Shown: positions 24,171 through 37,249, counted from the stretch's first letter. The stretch is 64,000 bases of DNA from Phycomyces blakesleeanus NRRL 1555(-) (GCF_001638985.1 NW_017265137.1:1081054-1145053); one strand, 5' to 3'. The notes: generated by a model from the sequence alone, not told the origin. A program made the numbers and translations.

Positions 24171-25598
24171 CTATATAGTGATTGGAATCTAATGACTGGA
24201 TTGAGAGGACGAGAAAAAACCGAGCACAAATCACTTGGCTGTGAAAAGACTGCTCTTCTTGGAGTTACCACTGTGTGTGTGTGTGTGTGTGGTTCCTGCA
24301 AGTTCCCAAAAAGAATAAAGAAAAAAAGATGGCTTTGTGACTTCTATAGTGTGACTATATTTTATATTAGTTTCTGTGCTTGTGCTGTACTATGATGTCC
24401 TTAATTACGCTTAATTGTGTAGTTTGTTTTGAGTTGTGCCAGTGAAATGGAAATGTTGGATAATTTATTTTGAATAATATTTTTCTTGTAGGTAGTCAGA
24501 GCTTAAACCTTTTTTTTTTTTTTAATTTTTCTATGTGTTTATTAATATGGTTATATTTTTATGGTCCAAATTCCTTGCCAAATTGGCTTGATTTGACTTG
24601 GTTTGATTTAATTTAATTTGGCTTGAAAAGCCTGCAAGTGATATTTTAATCGTATTTCTTTTTAAGAAAGGTTCAAAATATCTAAGATCCCTGTATGTTT
24701 GTAATCCTCCTTTTATTCAATTGATTGATTTATTTATTCATTTTGACTAAATATGAATACACACGGGCCAACCACTTTCTCCCATGTTATTTCTCCTGAA
24801 GATCCTTTTTCTTTTTCTTTTCTTTTCTTTTCACTTTCTATCCAAGTGACAGTATATTTGGTTATAGTCTAAAATAGCAGGCTAAATTTATTCATTTTTC
24901 TTGCTCCACATGTTGCAATCTCCTGCTGTGTGCCAATAAGAATTAATAATAATAACAATAACAATAATGAATATTTCTCTTTTATTAATTTTACTTTGAC
25001 TTAATTGGCACCAATTGTAGAATCTAGATATTAGTCTTATTAATATTATCATTATTATCTAAGGACATGATTCTTCATTCACATTATGCTCTAAACTCTA
25101 AAGATATTAAACCATTACAGATTTTGGTTTCAGCTTTTCTATATTATATTCTTTATCTCTCTCTATTTCTCTCTAGATCTGCATATATAAAAGAGAAAGA
25201 GAAATGAATAGGTCGTGAGTGTAGTTGTTTAATATGCACCTCCCCTTGTGCTTGCGGTCAGATAAAAAAAAAGAAAAGAAAGAAAAGTAGGTGTGCCTGC
25301 CTATGCATTTTACTTGCCCAATTATCACCCATAAATTGAAATAATATTTCAAAAACCCAAAATAAATACTAGATGAATGGGTAAAATGGTTTTGTATTTA
25401 TTGAGTTTGGATCGCTTGTTTGTTGCGACAGAGTTTGAATTGACTTGTGAATATTTGTGTGAAATGAAACTATGTACATGACTAACAGAATTTAAAGAAC
25501 AAAAGAATAAAGGAAGCAAGATAAAGATAAATCTTCTTCTTTTTTCCCTTTTTTTCCCTTTTCTTTCTGCAGCCTTACAATTTACTTTGATGACGTAT
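24171..25598. other. Intergenic, no gene seen
   Basis: Acl4-like promoter and uricase 3' region. It holds a GT tract (24272), T runs, CTTTT repeats (24807-24830) and a CT-rich stretch near 25155. No coding signal is seen. Confidence 0.5.
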
Positions 25599-26819
25599 TT
25601 AAAGCTTGGATGTATGCTTACGGGCAGCAGTAGCAGTGATGAGGCCTGGTAAAAGTTTATAAAATAGAAAAAAAAGAGCATTAGATATATTCAGTCCTTG
25701 ACCATAACTTCCCTATCTCTCTTTCCCTTTTAATATACATTTATTCCCTCTATTCCTTTTGAAACTCTTATTGTGTTTATTTTATTCTATTCTTTAAACT
25801 CTTGTACTACTTACCAGAAGGATCGGCCTGGGGATGATAGACTTCCATCTTAGCTCCGGTGTTGTCGATGTTGAACTTGCTCAAATCGATACCGACATAG
25901 TGCTTGTTGGGGAGAGCATAGCTAACTTCGGCAACGTCGCTGTACTTGGCCAAGATCTGCTGCTGCATCAAGTAAAGGGTGGCCTGGACAGATGCAGACT
26001 CGTCCTTGGCAAAGGTGTCCATGGTGATCTGCTTAACCGAAGCGTAGATAGCAGGGTAATCGACAGCAGAGTACTTTTCGGCGGGTCTGACAGTATAGGT
26101 CCATGTGGCATCGACAGAGGTAGAGAAGATACGATCCCAGGTCTCGACAAGGGTGGTGTACTCGTCTTTGTAGAAACCGTGGAAGGCAGAGCCGGTGGTC
26201 TTGAGGACCAAGAGGTTCTTCAAGCCAGAGGTGATGGTGACGCTGTTACCGGCACGCAAGTGTGTGATCTTTGCGGTATGGAGCTCCTCGCCGTCACGGA
26301 CAAAGGAGTGGGGGTGGGGCTTGCCATCGACAATCATACGAGACCACTTGTGCTTGATGATGTCAACGTGAGCAGAGCTGATGTGGGTATACTGCTTTAA
26401 CATATGGGCAGTGATTTCCTGTCCAAAGACCTCGATATTGTCGACGTTGGAGCTACGCTTGGCAAGAATGTTGATGGTGTTCTTGCAGGTATCTGTTTTG
26501 CGTATTCAGTAAGTAACTCATACTCCTTTAATATAATAATAAAAAATATCTTACCAGTAGCAACAACAACAGAGTTATCGGCCTTGGTGTAGGAGGTCTC
26601 AATAGCACCTTCCAACAACAATCTGACCTATTGGTTGTGTGAACGATATTAGGAAGCTGGTCATCCTGACAATTGTTTCATTCAATGGAAGAAGAGGGAG
26701 TTACTTACGGTAAGTTCGGTACAGGTCTGCTTATCGGCCTCTCTGTAGACTCTCATGATGCGAACAAGGTCCTTGCCATAGCGGGCAGCCTTGAGGTAAA
26801 CGTCAGAAGTGTTGGACAT
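25599..26819 (-). CDS. Urate oxidase (uricase), peroxisomal
   Basis: Four exons: 26819-26709, 26627-26555, 26492-25815 and 25645-25599, giving 302 residues, the usual uricase length. It oxidises urate to 5-hydroxyisourate in purine breakdown. Family landmarks are YGKDLVRIMRV near the N-terminus (catalytic Lys), ATDTCKNTINILAKR (catalytic Thr and substrate contacts), ETWDRIFSTSVDATW, and LPNKHYVGIDLSKF, which carries the His of the active site. The last exon is only 47 bp and supplies the ending HTSKL. The C-terminal SKL is a classical PTS1 peroxisome signal, so loss of this small exon would mislocalise the enzyme. Codon use is strongly biased to C/G-ending codons, suggesting high expression. 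Confidence 0.95.
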
Positions 26820-26982
26820 ATTTGAGTTGGAGTGAAGATTGTACAAGAAAAGAACAAAACCGGAGCAATCTTTATTTACGTTTGCTTTTATTCATTTGAA
26901 CGGTTTCCTAAAAAAAATAAATTATAAGGGATAAAACTGTGTTTAAAATATAAAACCAGAAAAAAAAGAAAGTACACTATTT

Positions 26983-27038
26983 GGGTATATTTGAGTATTT
27001 TCAAACCCAGAGATGCTGTTTTTTGGGGTATATTTGAG
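26983..27038. promoter_or_regulatory. Direct repeat GGGTATATTTGAG upstream of uricase
   Basis: The 13-bp sequence occurs at 26983-26995 and 27026-27038, 43 bp apart, about 165 and 207 bp before the uricase ATG (26819, minus strand). A duplicated promoter word is suggestive of a factor site; no named factor is claimed. Confidence 0.3.
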
Positions 27039-28168
27039 ATTTATTTGCGCAGATAGGGTAATTTATTCCTGCAACTTATCCACTCATGTGGCACTAGGCT
27101 TAGTGGCGTGATATTTTATGCACTGTCCGGTTGCAAATGTCTTAGAAACCAATGATACCCTAGGTATATTCAGGACATTGTCTATCTTTAAACCCCATTT
27201 CGATCGGACAGGGGGGTTTTCTTCTTTTTTTGAGTCAAAAAGAAAATGTAAAAAAAAAAAACATGTATACCTCTTGTTTTATGTGTGTGTGTGTCTGTGC
27301 AAGCCTTTTTGACTAGGCACTTCCTGAACTTGAACCGTAAAGTCTAAAGAAAAGTAAGTTTCTTTAATTCTCAACGAACATTTACTTTGCTATTATCTAT
27401 CAAGGTAAATTTTCCTTAGAAGGAGTAGTCATTTTTTTAAAGAAAAAAAAGGTAAAAATAAATAAATGATTAGCTGAGTACAATTAATTCGACTCGACTG
27501 TTTTTCTTTTTTCTTCTTTTACATGTATGTATATACTCAATCGTAAAAGTTGATAATGAATTGCTTGTCTGTAGGTAAGATACCTTTCATTGGGAACAAT
27601 ACAGGTATTAATACATATTTACGGCTTAATAAATTTACATGATAAAAAGAGGCTTCCTTGATTATTATTATTATTATTATTTTTAAAAAAATGGGATTGT
27701 AACACGTCTTTGTGAAATTGTAACATTTATGTATGACAATTATGCACTCTATCACACCAAGATAAAAGCCAATTGATAACACTTTACCGAGAGACTGGTG
27801 CATTTTTATTTATGTTGGTTATCTAGTACAAAAAGATAATACAAGTAAGTTATAGCCAAAAATAACCTTTTTAGACACATTTTACGTGCGATTCGAGCGA
27901 AATAATCATTGAAAGCAAACATGATCAATACCAGGCCTTTCAATTGGTACGGAACACATATACTTTCTCCCACACTTTCACACACTTTCACACACACATA
28001 CACATATATATATATGCACATTTGGAAGTAATTTACATACTCACACACACAAACAAACAATATTGGTATATCTAATAGAGTGAATAGATTTGTAAAGACT
28101 GTGTACAAACTATCGTATCGTTACAAAAATACTATACACATTAGATTTTGTACCAATAGTTTCTGAAA

Positions 28169-28397
28169 TATACAGAATGGGCGAAAAGGTATTTTGGGTT
28201 TGTAACCTTTGACACATGTAAATCAAATCAAATAAATACTTTTTCTTATTCTTCATCTATTCACCCAATAGTTCTAGCTTAGATTATTATAAAGGCTTTT
28301 ATGCTTTTCATACATTGCGATTGAAAATATAGAGATTTTAGATGGTTTAAACAAGTAAATCCAAATTACTTTCTTTCTTTTTCGCCAACTCTGTATA
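28169..28397. mobile_element. MITE with Tc1/mariner-type terminal inverted repeats
   Basis: A 229-bp noncoding element bounded by 19-bp inverted repeats that match at 17 positions: left 28169-28187 (TATACAGAATGGGCGAAAA), right 28379-28397 read in reverse (TATACAGAGTTGGCGAAAA). The similarity continues weakly inward. Ends beginning TA-CAG and containing GGCGAAAA, at a TA dinucleotide, fit non-autonomous Tc1/mariner derivatives. It has no internal gene. Confidence 0.6.
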
Positions 28398-28899
28398 TAG
28401 ATACATTAAATATATGAACGCTAAGACCAGGTCAATTACAGTTTGCCTTTGATTCTCACCACAGGTTCCAAAAATTTGGGAGGTACAACGATATCTCCAA
28501 GCACCGAAGAAAAAGGTGTGCTTGTTTTAAATACTTTTTTTTTTCGGTTCCATAAAGAATGAGCGATAAAAGGATAATATTATATGTTTAAAGCTCTTTT
28601 ATTTTATTTTATTTTTCAACAAACAAGAATATAGTATTTATGTTTCAATGTATATCAATGAAATAATGTATGTATGTATGTATGTGATTTGAGATTGATT
28701 AAAAAAAGGGGGAAATGATGTCCAGTATAGATTGCTCTTGAAAATATGTGAACAATGTCAAGTTTCATTACAATAAATTTATGTACTATTAATGCCTTCT
28801 TCTGCTTCTGCTTCTGCTTCTTAAATGTGTGCGTGCGTGCATGCATGTATGTATGTATGTGCGAGTATGTTTTTCTCTTCTCTTCTTTTCTTTTCTTTT

Positions 28900-31800
28900 T
28901 TATGTGTGTACATTTCTGGCCTGGGCTTTTGCAGAAGTGTCGCTTCTCATAACCTCTCTCAAGGCCATGGTTGCATATTGGCTTGTACCAAGAGTCAATT
29001 CTACAGCCAAACCCAAGTACTTTCCATCTAATGAAAATTAATTGTAAGTATAAGTATTATTATCAATAGCATCTACACTAAATCAATCTGTTTTATTTGG
29101 ACTTACTAGGAACACTGACGGGTTCAGGAACAGAGGTAATTCTATCGTAGTCTGTGTTGAACAACTTGGTCTCGGGGTTATCATAACGAATGAATTTCCT
29201 GCAAAGAGTATTAGTGGATGAAAGTTTTTGTGATCAAGTATAACATACCATCCAACATTTTTAGGTTTGACCATCATAGGTCTGTAATCACCCATCAGCT
29301 TTCTAAATACCAAAAGTAATTGTTAGCACCCGAATTATAATTCTTATTATTATTTGAATTGATGAGATCTTGGGTTCCCAAGTAAAGTGTACATACTTGA
29401 AGTGCTGCTGAGCATTCTTGATGTTAATATTGTCTTTCTCTAAACAAAATAGTGAATACAAACGAACAAATTACGCACACACACACACACACATGTATGC
29501 TTAAACTCGATAAAATAAGCAAAATATTAACCTATGCTTGCTTACCCAACAACTGCTTGTAAAAATCACCAATGGCATTTGCGGGATATTTTGATCTACT
29601 ACCAGGCATAGGATAAACTACATCCCAAATTGTGTAATTGTCCAAATCCTCCTCAGTCAAGACCTTTGGAACCTTGCGCTAAAAGTAAAGTCAGTACTAA
29701 TATTCAACAATATGCCTACACCCCCTTTTTTCTTCTTCATAACCAGAAAATAAAGTAATACGATGAATTATAGACATGCTTTAAATATACATACAGATGA
29801 GTGATCTCTTCTTCCGGCATTTCCGTACTTTTTGTTGTTGTTGTTGCTGTTGTTGTTTGATTTTTCAGGACCATCAACCAATACAAGATCACCTACAACT
29901 GGCTTATCACAACCGTAAATCTTTGCACGCTCAGATACTGCACAGTTCCAGATGTAAGACTGGTAGGCATGATAGTACAAGGACAACATATGTTGAGGCA
30001 ACTGTTGTTTATTTGTTTTTCAAAAAGAAAAAGAAAACATAATTAATTTTAATTTTAATACATACAAAATATGAAATCTGAAACCGTTTACGGATTACTT
30101 ACCGAGTTAAAGGCCTTTTCGTGTTGATTATCGAATCTTAGGTAGCTTGAAAGGAGCTTTCTCTCAGTGTGTGCTTGTCTAGGGAGTTTATCGAGAGTAC
30201 TCTTGATATCCTTTGTTTCTGCCCAGTGGTTTCTAGCAGCAGCAAAATCAGCACGATCTAAAAAAAGAAGTATAATTATAGTTTGGATAACTCGATTAGT
30301 TTACATGTCCTCATACACTCGTTTATACATATATATATATATATATACCTCCATCGCGGGGCATAAGTACCAAATCAGCGGCCTCGGCAAACTTTAGGGA
30401 AATCAAAGCACGTCCAATTTCATGAGTGCAAATGCTGCTGGTTCCAAAACGCTGCATTCCAAAGTAGTTAATAAAACCTCTGCTTTCGAGTGACTGCAAT
30501 GACTCGTGAATGTCTTCTTCACTAGCACCATTGACATCTCTGAGAATATAAAGCCAAACATTATCCTTTTTTTTTAGTATCAAGCTCATAGTACCTTTTA
30601 AAACGCATTGTGCTGCACTATATTGTATTTTATCTTACCTCAAAACAATAGTAAAATGGTTTCCACTCAAATCACCAAGTGTCAAACCCTTGTTGGCAAA
30701 ACTGCAGATGTACCCAGATATAAGTATCTTATAATTCAAGAATATAAATATGTACAGTATTGTATTACTCACGAGAAGTTTCCAATATAGATCTGACGTT
30801 CTGCAAGTTCATTACGGACATCATAAAGGTATCTAGGATCGCACTTGAAAAGAGTCATTTCCTGGACAGTGACAGCGCGAGCATCCTTTGTTCCTGCGTA
30901 TGAGAATTGCTTGGGAAGGAAACGAGGACTATATAATTAACACACAAAATATTAACCTCTCTCCTTTTCTTCCTTAATTTCTTTATTTATATATATATAA
31001 AAACATCCAAATCCAATGCTCTCTTACCCTCCAATGTTTGCCATAATGTTCACTGCGCCCATAGTGTCTACACCAGACTTCTGGACATAAAAGCTAACAT
31101 ATTCTCCACCGGTTATGTCAAAGTTGATCTTTCTGGGTTTTTCTTTAACGACACCAACTTTAGTATGAGCTGTATAGAAGATTGTTTGATTCTTGCTTAC
31201 CAGTGTCATCAGGGTTCTTCCATCTTGCAATAAGAACACCTTCAAGGCATTCAGTCATCAAGGGAGCATCAAGATTGCATTCGATTGCATTGTAGAAATC
31301 GATACGGCTTGCCTTTTCGACATTCTTATGATTGAAATTGGAATAATCAGCCTTCTAATTCAATTGATCCAAATACATATCTATCACCGATATATATATA
31401 TTATACCTTTGCACGTGCTGAGACAGTGATATCGTTGGGATTATTGAGCACATTTCTCAATTCCTTGGCGAACTCAGGGCTAATGATACCAGCGATCTTT
31501 GCATCAAACTCGGCATCAGATAAAAAGAACTTTTGCTGGATAAGATATAAAATAATAGTATTTGATAAGAAAGAAAGGAAGAAAGTATTAGCCATTATTC
31601 CATATGTTTCCTGTATACATTTATTTGTTCCTTTTTTTTCTTTTTCTTCTTATTCTTCTCTTTGTTTGTACAGTTGTTACCGTGTATTTTGTTTTTTTAA
31701 CGTACTCTTTCAGGAATAACAGGTGGGTCAAGAGAGGTGAGTCTAATGATCTTGCCATCGAGGTTGACTTCATTAACCAAAAAGTCCTCGGCTCTAAATT

Positions 31801-32170
31801 TTTCATAAGTTCATATTCATATAAAAAAAGTGTTTAAAAAAGTTAAGTACATATAGAAAAGACCCTTTTGTTGTTGTTGTTGTTGTTGAAATTATGCGTG
31901 TAAAATTGTTGAAATAAACAATATCTCTTCAGAATAAATGTTTCTATACCTGTATTTCATAATGCTAGAGAATCCTTTGAGATTAGGGTTGACAAAAGCA
32001 AGAATTCCGACATCTTGTTCAGTAATGATCACTTCTGGAGTGGCTGATTCGAAAGTAGCATCCTTGCAGGCCTTCTTGAGTGTCTGAGAGCTATCAAAAC
32101 TGGCCTTTCTCTTTCCACTGGTGGTCAGAGGAGTACTTTCTGGCTTCGTTGTCGAGAAAACTTGTCCCAT
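28900..32170 (-). CDS. PUS7: Pus7 / TruD-family tRNA pseudouridine synthase
   Basis: Fifteen exons from 32170 down to 28900, high to low: 32170-31950, 31793-31706, 31535-31407, 31324-31201, 31169-31028, 30928-30773, 30701-30639, 30539-30349, 30257-30103, 30001-29795, 29678-29546, 29439-29397, 29302-29249, 29198-29107 and 29027-28900. All are GT-AG and in frame, giving 641 residues. It isomerises uridine to pseudouridine in tRNA, U2 snRNA and mRNA. TruD signatures are AEDFLVNEVNLDGKI, FSYAGTKDARAVTVQE (catalytic Asp in the GTKD motif) and INYFGMQRFGTSSICTHEIGRALI. A short Asn-rich insertion lies at the end of exon 10. The C-terminus (GLAVELTLGTSQYATMALREVMR) is the family's closing motif. The start Met is well placed upstream of a disordered N-terminal tail. 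Confidence 0.93.
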
Positions 32171-35100
32171 TGTTGTCAGAAAAGGATAGATTTTTCTTTG
32201 CCTTTGATTTTGATTAGCAGTCAGTTTTTTTTTTCTTTTTTTTTATTATTATTATTTTCTGGCTTGGAATGAAACAATGGCGATTGGCTGAGCCTATATT
32301 GAAACAAAAGAAGCGAAAAAAAGAAAAATTATTTGGACCAATGTGGTTCCAGAAATTTAAGGATTCTTGAGTCTAAACAGCTTATTTTTTTTCAAAATAT
32401 ATATATATATACCCACTTTATTTTATTTTATTGACGGTTTCATTTACTAGATAAATCTCTAGCTTTGCTTCACCCAAGTAGCACATCATTTACTGTGATT
32501 TGTGGAATGCTTCAAAGTGCTATATATTTTTTTTCTTTTAGTAATTATGATTGTCAAAATATCTATAGATCATAAATGCTGTTTCTATGAAACAGAGTAA
32601 CCTCCATGTTTATTCCTCGAACATATCTCCTGATGAAACCACCTTTTCTCTCTCTCTCTCTTTCTCTCTTTCTCTTCTTCTTCTTCTCACGGACCCTAAT
32701 TTGGTTTCAAGGTTGGCTGTCCTTTATTAAACAAGAAATTCATCTAAACGAGTAGCTTTCCAAAGGTTGAATGCCAAATAGAGTAAATGTAATTAACATA
32801 TTCATTTATTTTGAATATTCTATAATACTTCAGGGCAAGTAAATATTAAATATATATACATATATTTATTGTAAAATTTAAGGATTTTGCGCAACTCTGA
32901 TACTACAGATGTTTCACGAATGGGACTATATGACCTTATCATCCAATTCCAATTCCAAAACAAAAAAGAGGGGACAGGACCTCTCGGCTCTCGGGGTAAG
33001 GGCACCCATTATAATATTTGGGGTCAACAATCGAAAGAAGATAAAATCATTGATTGGTGTGTTGTGCAAAATAAACCTGGATTATACTTGATGTAATTAA
33101 AGTGATATAATGGTGTACATATATATATATTGAAACTTAAAGAAGTTGGTCTGTGGTACCAACCAAAAAAGAAAAAGAAAATGCATTGGAGTATAACTTA
33201 CATAATTTTAACTTGTTTATTTGGTTCTTATTCTTGCCGTGTTAAATGGCTAATGTGGATTGTTCTTGGAGTCCAAGACGCTGATGAATCCAATCTGTGT
33301 GAACACTATGTAATCTCTTTATCTATATAATTGTTATGGTAATAAATTGACTACTATACTATACTTACTAATTGGTGTAACAAACTTTATTAAGTTCCAT
33401 GCTTTGATTCGCTCTTGATTTTTAAGAAAAAGTGGTTTTAGTACCAAAAGTTTCTTTTTCTTTTTCTGTCCTACCAAGTAAGCTTTGAAGCACCGTCAAA
33501 TATAGTTTCCAAGTTTCCGTACACGCACACACAGATACCAATTTTTTTTTGGTAGGTAAAATAAATTAATTTATTCAGTACAGTAAAATTTTGGAATCGG
33601 CTAAACAACAATACCCCCCCAAATATACATATGTTTTTTGACTACATTTACAAGGACCACCTTTGTTACTCTGTCAACTATTCTTCAAAGACTAAACAAA
33701 TTTCATATATATACTTTGGTAAGAGTAAAAAGTTTATTAAAAACAAAAAGACGAATTGACATAATTTCTGTCTTATACAATACTACCCACAATCGACATC
33801 ATGAGTCATTAAAATTATACGATGGAGTAATATTTTGCTTCCTTCATTTCTTTTTACTATTCAACAAAAAAAATTGACATTGAATAGGATAGAATATCAT
33901 TAATTTGTGTAACACAACTTGTTAATAAAAATAATAATAAAGAAGCCTAGGCTTATTTAGGCTGTCAAATGTAAACGTGCGTATAATTGCTCGTGTGCAC
34001 ATGAGAGGTAAATATTTATCCTTGATCCACAAACTCCCATTTGTTGTTGTCGTAAACAGTAGTAAAACAAAGCGTAAAGAAGCTTTCAATAACAGAAACG
34101 CAGGGGATTTGTAATTTTATAAGGTCTTTAATGAGCCCATTTTGTACTATGCAATTATGTACTTTTTAGCTGTTTGTAAGTGTCATCTATGTTATGGGAA
34201 GCGATGTCCTCGGATCTAGTAAAACATTATTTTAGTCTTATTACAGAACTGATAAATCTTTTACAGAAAAAAGAGTCTTTAGCTTACCTCGAAGATTCCA
34301 ACATTATTGCTAAAGTTTTTGCTTCGTTTGTTAAAATACCATCAAGGAGCTTTCTATTAATTCCAGGCACTCTGAAATCATCCATGGGTAAGCCATACAC
34401 GTCTCGATCCAGCTAGTTGTTTCTCACACCTTTAAGTATAGAAAAAAATTAATCCTCTTATTATTTCTATATATCTAATAAAGAGAGTTACTCGCCATGA
34501 ACCGCTTAAGCTCCCAGCCATAACACCAAAGTTCTTAAATATAGGGATAATAACTTCAGAAAAAAAAACGTCCTTTCATGACTTGGATTAATTGGAGTTG
34601 ATCTTCGACAGGTTTGATAATAGTCTGTTAGGATATGCAGAATCATACCAATAACATTGCCTTCGCCTGACAATGTCCAAATCTTTCGAGTATCCATGAA
34701 ACTGTCAGAGTCTAGTGCACCATTTCAAAAAGAAGTTGCACCCTTTGAGATTTAATGTAAGAATTTGCATCTTGCTCGTCTCGGTAGGCTTTAAATATCG
34801 TTTGATTCGCAGAACTGCGACTTGTTCTTAAATCTAAAGACAATCGTATTTCAAATAAGTCCCTAAGACAACCATGATCGCCTTAACTGCGAGCAGGCTT
34901 TTTGGGTGATATGAGGTTCTTTGAAGGAGTATAGTAATTAAATCGCCTCCCATTTTTTTACAAAAGAATATTGGCTCTATAAAACTATCATAAGTATCTT
35001 TCTTATATTAGGAAGCTACATATACATCATTGATAATAACTTTGCCACAATGATACTAGGATTAAACGGATCTTTTGCATCATATAAGGACTATTCGTAT

Positions 35101-35369
35101 CTCTCGCTTACTTCGCTTATAACATCTATGTGTATTCTTCTTCTACACCAGAACTCTAAGAGGAGAACGGAAGTTTTCTTTCTACTGCTTTCATCATTAA
35201 AGAAAACTAAAATGATGCATGAATTGCCTACCTTCATATCTTAATTCCCCTCTATCAAGCGCTTTTTAGACCCATCACCGAAACGGTAGCATTTGGCTGA
35301 ATATGTGCCTGTTGCAAGTTGTCCTTTTCATGCTTTTCTGGCTCATTCTTTCTGATATTATAATTTGAT

Positions 35370-35690
35370 ATCCGTAACGATTTTGGATGGTCGGTAAAGA
35401 TATCAAGTGATTAGCAGTATTATCTTAATGGAAGCTCAGTTGTTGAGGTGATATTAGCAGGCCGCTGTCTTCACTCATTCTAAGCATGTTCTTGATTGAT
35501 TTGCAATCTATTGTTTGGCCGACAAGCTCCTCAACTAATTGTTTCAGTTAATCAGACAATCTTGCGGTAATGGGTCCCTCTATCTGAAATGGACCATGCT
35601 CAGGGTGCAACCAGCTCTACTTTACAAGAATGATGCCATCAGTCAAGATGCTCATGTAAATATTAGCTGACCAACAAATCGTAATTAATT
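35370..35690 (-). pseudogene. Possible decayed MULE/FAR1-like transposase N-terminal fragment
   Basis: On the minus strand a broken frame reads HPEHGPFQIEGPITARLSD, stop, LKQLVEELVGQTIDCKSIKNMLR, then LISPQQLSFH. The pattern of His-rich motif, basic spacer, helix and DI/QL motif resembles the region before a MULE transposase core. At least two in-frame stops are present. The family assignment is tentative. Confidence 0.3.
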
Positions 35691-36309
35691 TGCTTGTTCT
35701 GACGCATACAAGTATGTCGTCAAAAAATTAACGTCATCATACTGGTGGCTAAATAGCAAATCCTGAGGCTACTTGTATAAACGTGTGAATTAATAAAGTT
35801 TTTTTGTGGACATATGTTTTTGACACAACTTGTGTAATTCTAGTCTACTACTTGCTATTGCCCCCCACAATGCCACTCGTATTTGGGCCAGCATTCACTT
35901 TCTAGTATTAAATGGGCAACTCTAAGCATGTCTCTGAAATGTTACAGAAAGGGCATTCTCAGTGATCAAAGTGGTTGGTATTTAAGCGTGTTTGGCATAA
36001 AGATGTTTAGCTTGTTACATACAGCAGCAAATCTAACAAATAAACTACAGTCCTGCTGAATTCATTCTGGGCACTCCTTTAAAACAAAGAAAAATATCCG
36101 CATACTTCAAATTGGACTTTGTTCATTCATCACACATTACTTTAATCAACTTATCAAATCGAAGCAAATCATAACAGAAAACAACGCTAAGAAGCTTATG
36201 TCAAGAAAAATCGATATATATATATATAATATATTGGAGTTTATTTTACCTTAATAAGATCAGACAAACTGTAAGCTAGATTTTCACAAGCAGCTGAAAT
36301 GTCTTTGTT

Positions 36310-37200
36310 TTGATTCTGCAAATCGTATTTTCGTACAGTACCCAGAGTGGTAGCCCTTAGCCTAAGTGGCATTCTAGTGTCCCAAAAGAAATATTGACAA
36401 AAAGGGCTTGTTATCACTTGAGAAAAATTATAAGAAAGAAACCTTTTACTTTTGATCAATTGAGATTGGAATTGCGAAACACTGCGATAATTGTTAGTAG
36501 ACCAACATTGATAAATTGTGTGAAGGATCTTGGTTTTAGATCTTTTATTGCAGTAAGAATACCTACGCTTATTAAAGAGCACATGAAATTTAGATTGGTT
36601 TGGGCGCAGGATCACTGTAATTGGACGCGTGATCAATGGGTCCCTATCATTTGGCCCGATGAGTTTCGTTACTCTTCAAAAGGTAAGAGAAACTCCAGGA
36701 TAGTGATTAGAATGTTTGGAGAGCAGTACAAGTTGGAAAATGGTATTCCCACAGTAAGATGGGGAAGAAGTGGGGGGCCGCTTTTATGGAAAGGGGGTTT
36801 GTACCTTTGGCCATTATTAAATTGTACTATGAACCAGAGCGTTTATGATGATATTTTGGTGAAATAATTCCATCCTTGGTTCACAGAAATCACAAAGAGA
36901 GAGAGAGAAAGAGAACGGGTCCTTTTTATTACAAGAAAACGGCGCCACTTGCCATACAAATAGATATGCTCGATGGTGGAAAGAATGCCACATGATCGGA
37001 TGTTTTGAGTACTAATTCGCTCAAAACTTTGAATTGAATCCCATTGAGTATATCCGGCATACTCTAGAACGGCTAGAAGAAACAATACGACCAGAAGTTG
37101 ATTCATTGAATGATTTGAGAAGGGTCTTGGAAGAGGAATGGGAAAAGACTGGTGTTCAGTGTACAGGTTGGTTATTTAAGAATATAAAAGGGCGCTGTCA
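36310..37200 (+). pseudogene. Degenerate Tc1/mariner transposase
   Basis: Transposase of the DDE superfamily, broken by stops and frame changes. In order: a helix-turn-helix scrap (YFRTVPRVVALSLSG) near 36330; an open stretch 36394-36867 with QDHCNWTRDQWVPIIWPDEFRYS, which holds the first catalytic Asp, and TVRWGRSGGPLLWKGG; a block near 36915-37010 reading LLQENGATCHTNRYARWWKE; and NPIEYIRHTLERLEE near 37037. In active relatives the third block reads QDxA, so the second catalytic Asp is replaced by Glu here. Together with the stops this indicates a dead copy. Terminal repeats were not found. Confidence 0.75.
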
Positions 37201-37249
37201 AGTCGAAAGTTTGGTGGGCATTTGGTTAATTTGGATTTTCAATAAAATT

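Larger units (their letters stand above)
26820..28899. other. Intergenic region between uricase and PUS7
   Basis: Holds the uricase promoter (left part), a MITE (28169-28397) and the 3' region of the PUS7 gene. A pair of 13-bp direct repeats and two small hairpins lie within 300 bp of the uricase start. Open frames here are short and uncharacterised. Confidence 0.5.

Noticed and set aside
25834..26400. Plus-strand open frame of 188 codons opposite uricase.
   Set aside because: A shadow of the codon-biased uricase exon.
32887..33096. Plus-strand frame of 69 codons (DTTDVSRMGLYD...).
   Set aside because: No recognisable domain; probably decayed repeat DNA.
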